Shown in pieces: positions 61,959 through 64,000 of a stretch of 64,000 bases of DNA; within the stretch, counting starts at the first letter, position 1, and every line of letters begins with the position of its first letter. The position numbers and the translations under genes are program-made. A model generated the notes under the pieces. It was not told the DNA's origin. It did not search any database and worked only from the letters and a program-made list of their open reading frames with translations. The stretch is from Hasllibacter sp963833115 (GTDB lineage Bacteria; Pseudomonadota; Alphaproteobacteria; Rhodobacterales; Rhodobacteraceae), in the NCBI GenBank assembly GCA_963833115.1, contig CAWHWS010000002.1, forward strand, positions 1,240,001 to 1,304,000, in the 5' to 3' direction.

Positions 61959-63461
61959 ATGCCCGACCCCGCGATCCTCCTCGCCCTCGCCGCCGCCGGA
62001 TGGGGCGCGGCGCTCTTCCTCCTGATCGCCTGGCGTCGCGCCGCGCCTCGGGCCGCGCGCGTCCCCGAGCTCGCCCGCCGCCTGGAGGAGGCGGAGGCGC
62101 GCCATGGCGAGATCTCCACCCGCGCCGACGAGCATCAGGCCCGCGTCGTCACCCTCCACGGCGAGAAGGCCGGGCTGGGAGAGGCCGTGTCCCGGCTCCA
62201 GGCGCAGCTCGACGAGGCCGCCGCCGAGCGCGCGCGCATCGCCCGCGAGGCCACCGCCGAGCGCGCCGCGATCCAGGACCGCCTCGACGCCGCCCGAGAG
62301 GAGATCAAGGCCCTCGAGGTCGCGCGCGGCCGGGACCAGACCGCGCTGGCCGCGCGCGTCTCCAAGCACGACGAGGACGTCGCCCTCCTGACCGAGCTGC
62401 GCGCCGACATGACCGACCGCTTCAAGGCGCTGGCCGAGGCGACGCTGGCCGATCAGGGCGCGACGTTCGGCACCCTGAATCGCGAGCGCGTCGAGGCCCT
62501 GATGAAGCCGGTGCGCGAGCAGGTCGAGCATTTCCAGGTCGAGCTGCGCAACGCCCATCAGGGCGCCGCCAAGGACCGCGCCCGCCTCACGGCCGAGATC
62601 GAGGGCCTCGCCCGCCGCTCCGAGGAGGTCTCCCGCGAGGCCGTCGCCCTCACCAATGCCCTCAAGGGCGAGAAGCAGCGCCAGGGCGCCTGGGGGGAGA
62701 TGATCCTCGAGCGCGTGCTGGAGGATAGCGGCCTCCGGAAGGGCCACGAGTACGAGACGCAGGTCTCCGTCACCGCCGAGGATGGCGGCCGCCGCCGCCC
62801 GGACGCGGTCGTCCGCCTGCCCGGCGACAAGGTCGTGGTGATCGACGCCAAGGTCAGCCTGGTGGCCTACGAGGCCGCGGTGAATGCCGATGACGAGGCG
62901 ACGCGCGCGCGGCACATGAACGCCCACGTCCTCGCGGTGCAGAAGCACATCGACGAGCTCGCCGCCCGCGACTACGGCGGCCTGGTGGACGGGGCGGTCG
63001 ACTACACGGTCATGTTCATGCCGGTGGAGGGCGCGCTCGCCGCCGCCCTGGAGGTGCGCGGCGACATCACCTCCCGCGCCATCGCCAAGCGCGTCGGCAT
63101 CGCCACGCCCACCACCCTGATGATGGCGCTCCGCACGATCCAGCACGTCTGGGCGGTCGAGCGGCGCGAGAGCAACGCCGAGGAGATCGCCGACCGCGCC
63201 GGCAAGCTCTTCGACAAGATGGCCGGCGTGGTCGAGGCCTTCGAGAAGGTCGGCGACCATCTCGGCCGCGCCCGCTCCGAGCACGAGACCGCCCTCGACC
63301 GCCTCTCGCGCGGCAACGGCAACGTCCTGGGCCAGTTCGACAAGCTGGCCAGGCTGGGCGCCCGCACCGGCAAGACCTTCGCCGTGCCCTTCGACGAGCA
63401 CGCGGAGGACGCCCTCGCCCCGCTCGCCGCCGCGCCCCCCGACCCGCGCCCCCCTGGCTAG
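61959..63461 (+). CDS. rmuC: DNA recombination protein RmuC
   Basis: 500 residues. An N-terminal membrane helix (ILLALAAAGWGAALFLLIAW) is followed by a long coiled coil (about 40-225), then the RmuC nuclease-like core. That core holds KQRQGAWGEMILERVLEDSGL, YETQVSVTAEDGGRRRPDAVV, VVIDAKVSLVAYEAAV (PD-(D/E)xK-like Asp and Lys) and VDYTVMFMPVEGALAAAL. A C-terminal helical part ends in a Pro-rich tail. RmuC limits inversions and affects recombination; it is thought to be a membrane-tethered nuclease. ATG start. It overlaps the convergent hypothetical gene by four bases. Confidence 0.93.
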   Translation: MPDPAILLALAAAGWGAALFLLIAWRRAAPRAARVPELARRLEEAEARHGEISTRADEHQARVVTLHGEKAGLGEAVSRLQAQLDEAAAERARIAREATAERAAIQDRLDAAREEIKALEVARGRDQTALAARVSKHDEDVALLTELRADMTDRFKALAEATLADQGATFGTLNRERVEALMKPVREQVEHFQVELRNAHQGAAKDRARLTAEIEGLARRSEEVSREAVALTNALKGEKQRQGAWGEMILERVLEDSGLRKGHEYETQVSVTAEDGGRRRPDAVVRLPGDKVVVIDAKVSLVAYEAAVNADDEATRARHMNAHVLAVQKHIDELAARDYGGLVDGAVDYTVMFMPVEGALAAALEVRGDITSRAIAKRVGIATPTTLMMALRTIQHVWAVERRESNAEEIADRAGKLFDKMAGVVEAFEKVGDHLGRARSEHETALDRLSRGNGNVLGQFDKLARLGARTGKTFAVPFDEHAEDALAPLAAAPPDPRPPG

Positions 63462-63985
63462 CCCCCCCGCCGCGCCATCAGCTCCGCCCGGTTCAGCGCC
63501 CGCGTCCAGCCGCGCGCGTTCACCCCCTTGTGCACGTAGGGCCGGCGCGTGCGCGGGTCCGTCGGCACGAGGACGTCCTCCGCCAGGGGCGGCTGCGCCC
63601 CGCCGCCCAGCGCCGCGACCTCGTCCGGCGTCATGTCGCGGAACCCCCGCACCCCCGGCCCGTCGAGCCGCGCCGCCACCCGCGCGCCCAGCGTCGCGCG
63701 CCCCCAGCGCGAGGTCGGCACCTCGGGGAGCTGCGCGGCGAAGGGCCGGTCCAGATGGGCCATCGGCGAGAGCCCCAGGCGCATCGCCTGCCGCGCGTTG
63801 TCGCCCTCGGTCCCCTCGAACCGCCAGCCCGCCGCGTCGAGGCGCGCCCGGTCCAGGATCGAGATCGCCGTGTAGTGCTGCGCCGTGACCGACCCGGCCC
63901 CGTCCCGTGGCAGGTAGTGCCACGCGCCGCCGGGCGCGGGCGCGAAATCCCCCTGACGCCGCTGTTGCCGGGGCCCCATCCGCAT
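63458..63985 (-). CDS. Hypothetical protein (5' end may lie beyond the window)
   Basis: 175 residues from the last in-window ATG, but the frame stays open to the window edge, so the true start may be further out. Composition and codon use look genuine: GGAWHYLPRDGAGSVTAQHYTAISILD, LDAAGWRFEGTEGDNARQAM, RWGRATLGARVAARLDGPGV and YVHKGVNARGWTRALNRAELM in pieces. There is no signal peptide, membrane helix or recognised domain. It is convergent with rmuC. Confidence 0.55.
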   Translation of the reverse strand: MRMGPRQQRRQGDFAPAPGGAWHYLPRDGAGSVTAQHYTAISILDRARLDAAGWRFEGTEGDNARQAMRLGLSPMAHLDRPFAAQLPEVPTSRWGRATLGARVAARLDGPGVRGFRDMTPDEVAALGGGAQPPLAEDVLVPTDPRTRRPYVHKGVNARGWTRALNRAELMARRGG

Positions 63986-64000
63986 CGTCGGGGAGGCGAT

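Overview
The window reads as chromosome of a very GC-rich alphaproteobacterium of the Rhodobacterales (Roseobacter/Paracoccaceae type). Supporting this are strong G/C preference at third codon positions, sarcosine oxidase soxBDAG, TRAP transporters, a DUF3572/PleD pair, a DUF983-NUDIX pair, Tad-type pilus proteins, and dnaG next to rpoD followed by a HlyU-family gene and rmuC. All family calls are by eye from motifs; no search was run.

Layout. 0-9.7 kb: housekeeping and signalling genes (ArsC-like reductase, aldo/keto reductase, EamA exporter, NUDIX, DUF983, PleD-like diguanylate cyclase, DUF3572, HAD phosphatase, an MttB-family methyltransferase), ending in a two-gene H-NOX-like / HNOBA-GGDEF unit whose H-NOX protein has lost the haem-ligand histidine. 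9.7-13.9 kb: a decayed zone with a frameshifted IS5/IS903-type transposase and what looks like a wrecked hppA (proton pyrophosphatase) gene on the minus strand. 13.9-23.4 kb: an enolase-superfamily enzyme convergent with a TRAP transporter (dctPQM), then an RND efflux operon divergent from its TetR regulator, with palindromic operators between them. 23.4-25.5 kb: leftovers of an older accessory element (a broken paralogue of a gene in the next island and a frameshifted SH3-domain gene).

25,521-41,249 is a well-delimited genomic island in the 3' end of tRNA-Glu(TTC). It has 17-bp direct repeats at both ends, a tyrosine integrase beside the intact tRNA, and four copies of a 10-mer near the ends that look like integrase arm sites. 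It carries a type III-like restriction subunit, a methyltransferase whose target-recognition segment is strikingly AT-rich, a superfamily-1 helicase with a RelE-like N-terminus, an IS5 relic, a KfrA-like protein with its own palindromic operators, a MobV-like relaxase with strong upstream inverted repeats, and several small unknown proteins. It therefore looks like an integrated mobilizable element carrying a defence module.

41.2-64 kb: core genes. These are tRNA-Glu, recJ, glpX and hom; a lipoprotein; three Tad-type pseudopilin/vWA proteins; glutamate dehydrogenase; a fasciclin protein; the sarcosine oxidase operon soxB-(lipoprotein)-soxD-soxA-soxG; and dnaG, rpoD, a HlyU-family gene and rmuC. 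dnaG contains an internal patch of about 0.6 kb with much lower GC than either flank, suggesting allelic replacement inside an essential gene. MttB-family demethylation, sarcosine oxidase and glutamate dehydrogenase together suggest use of methylated amines or amino acids, which is an inference from content.
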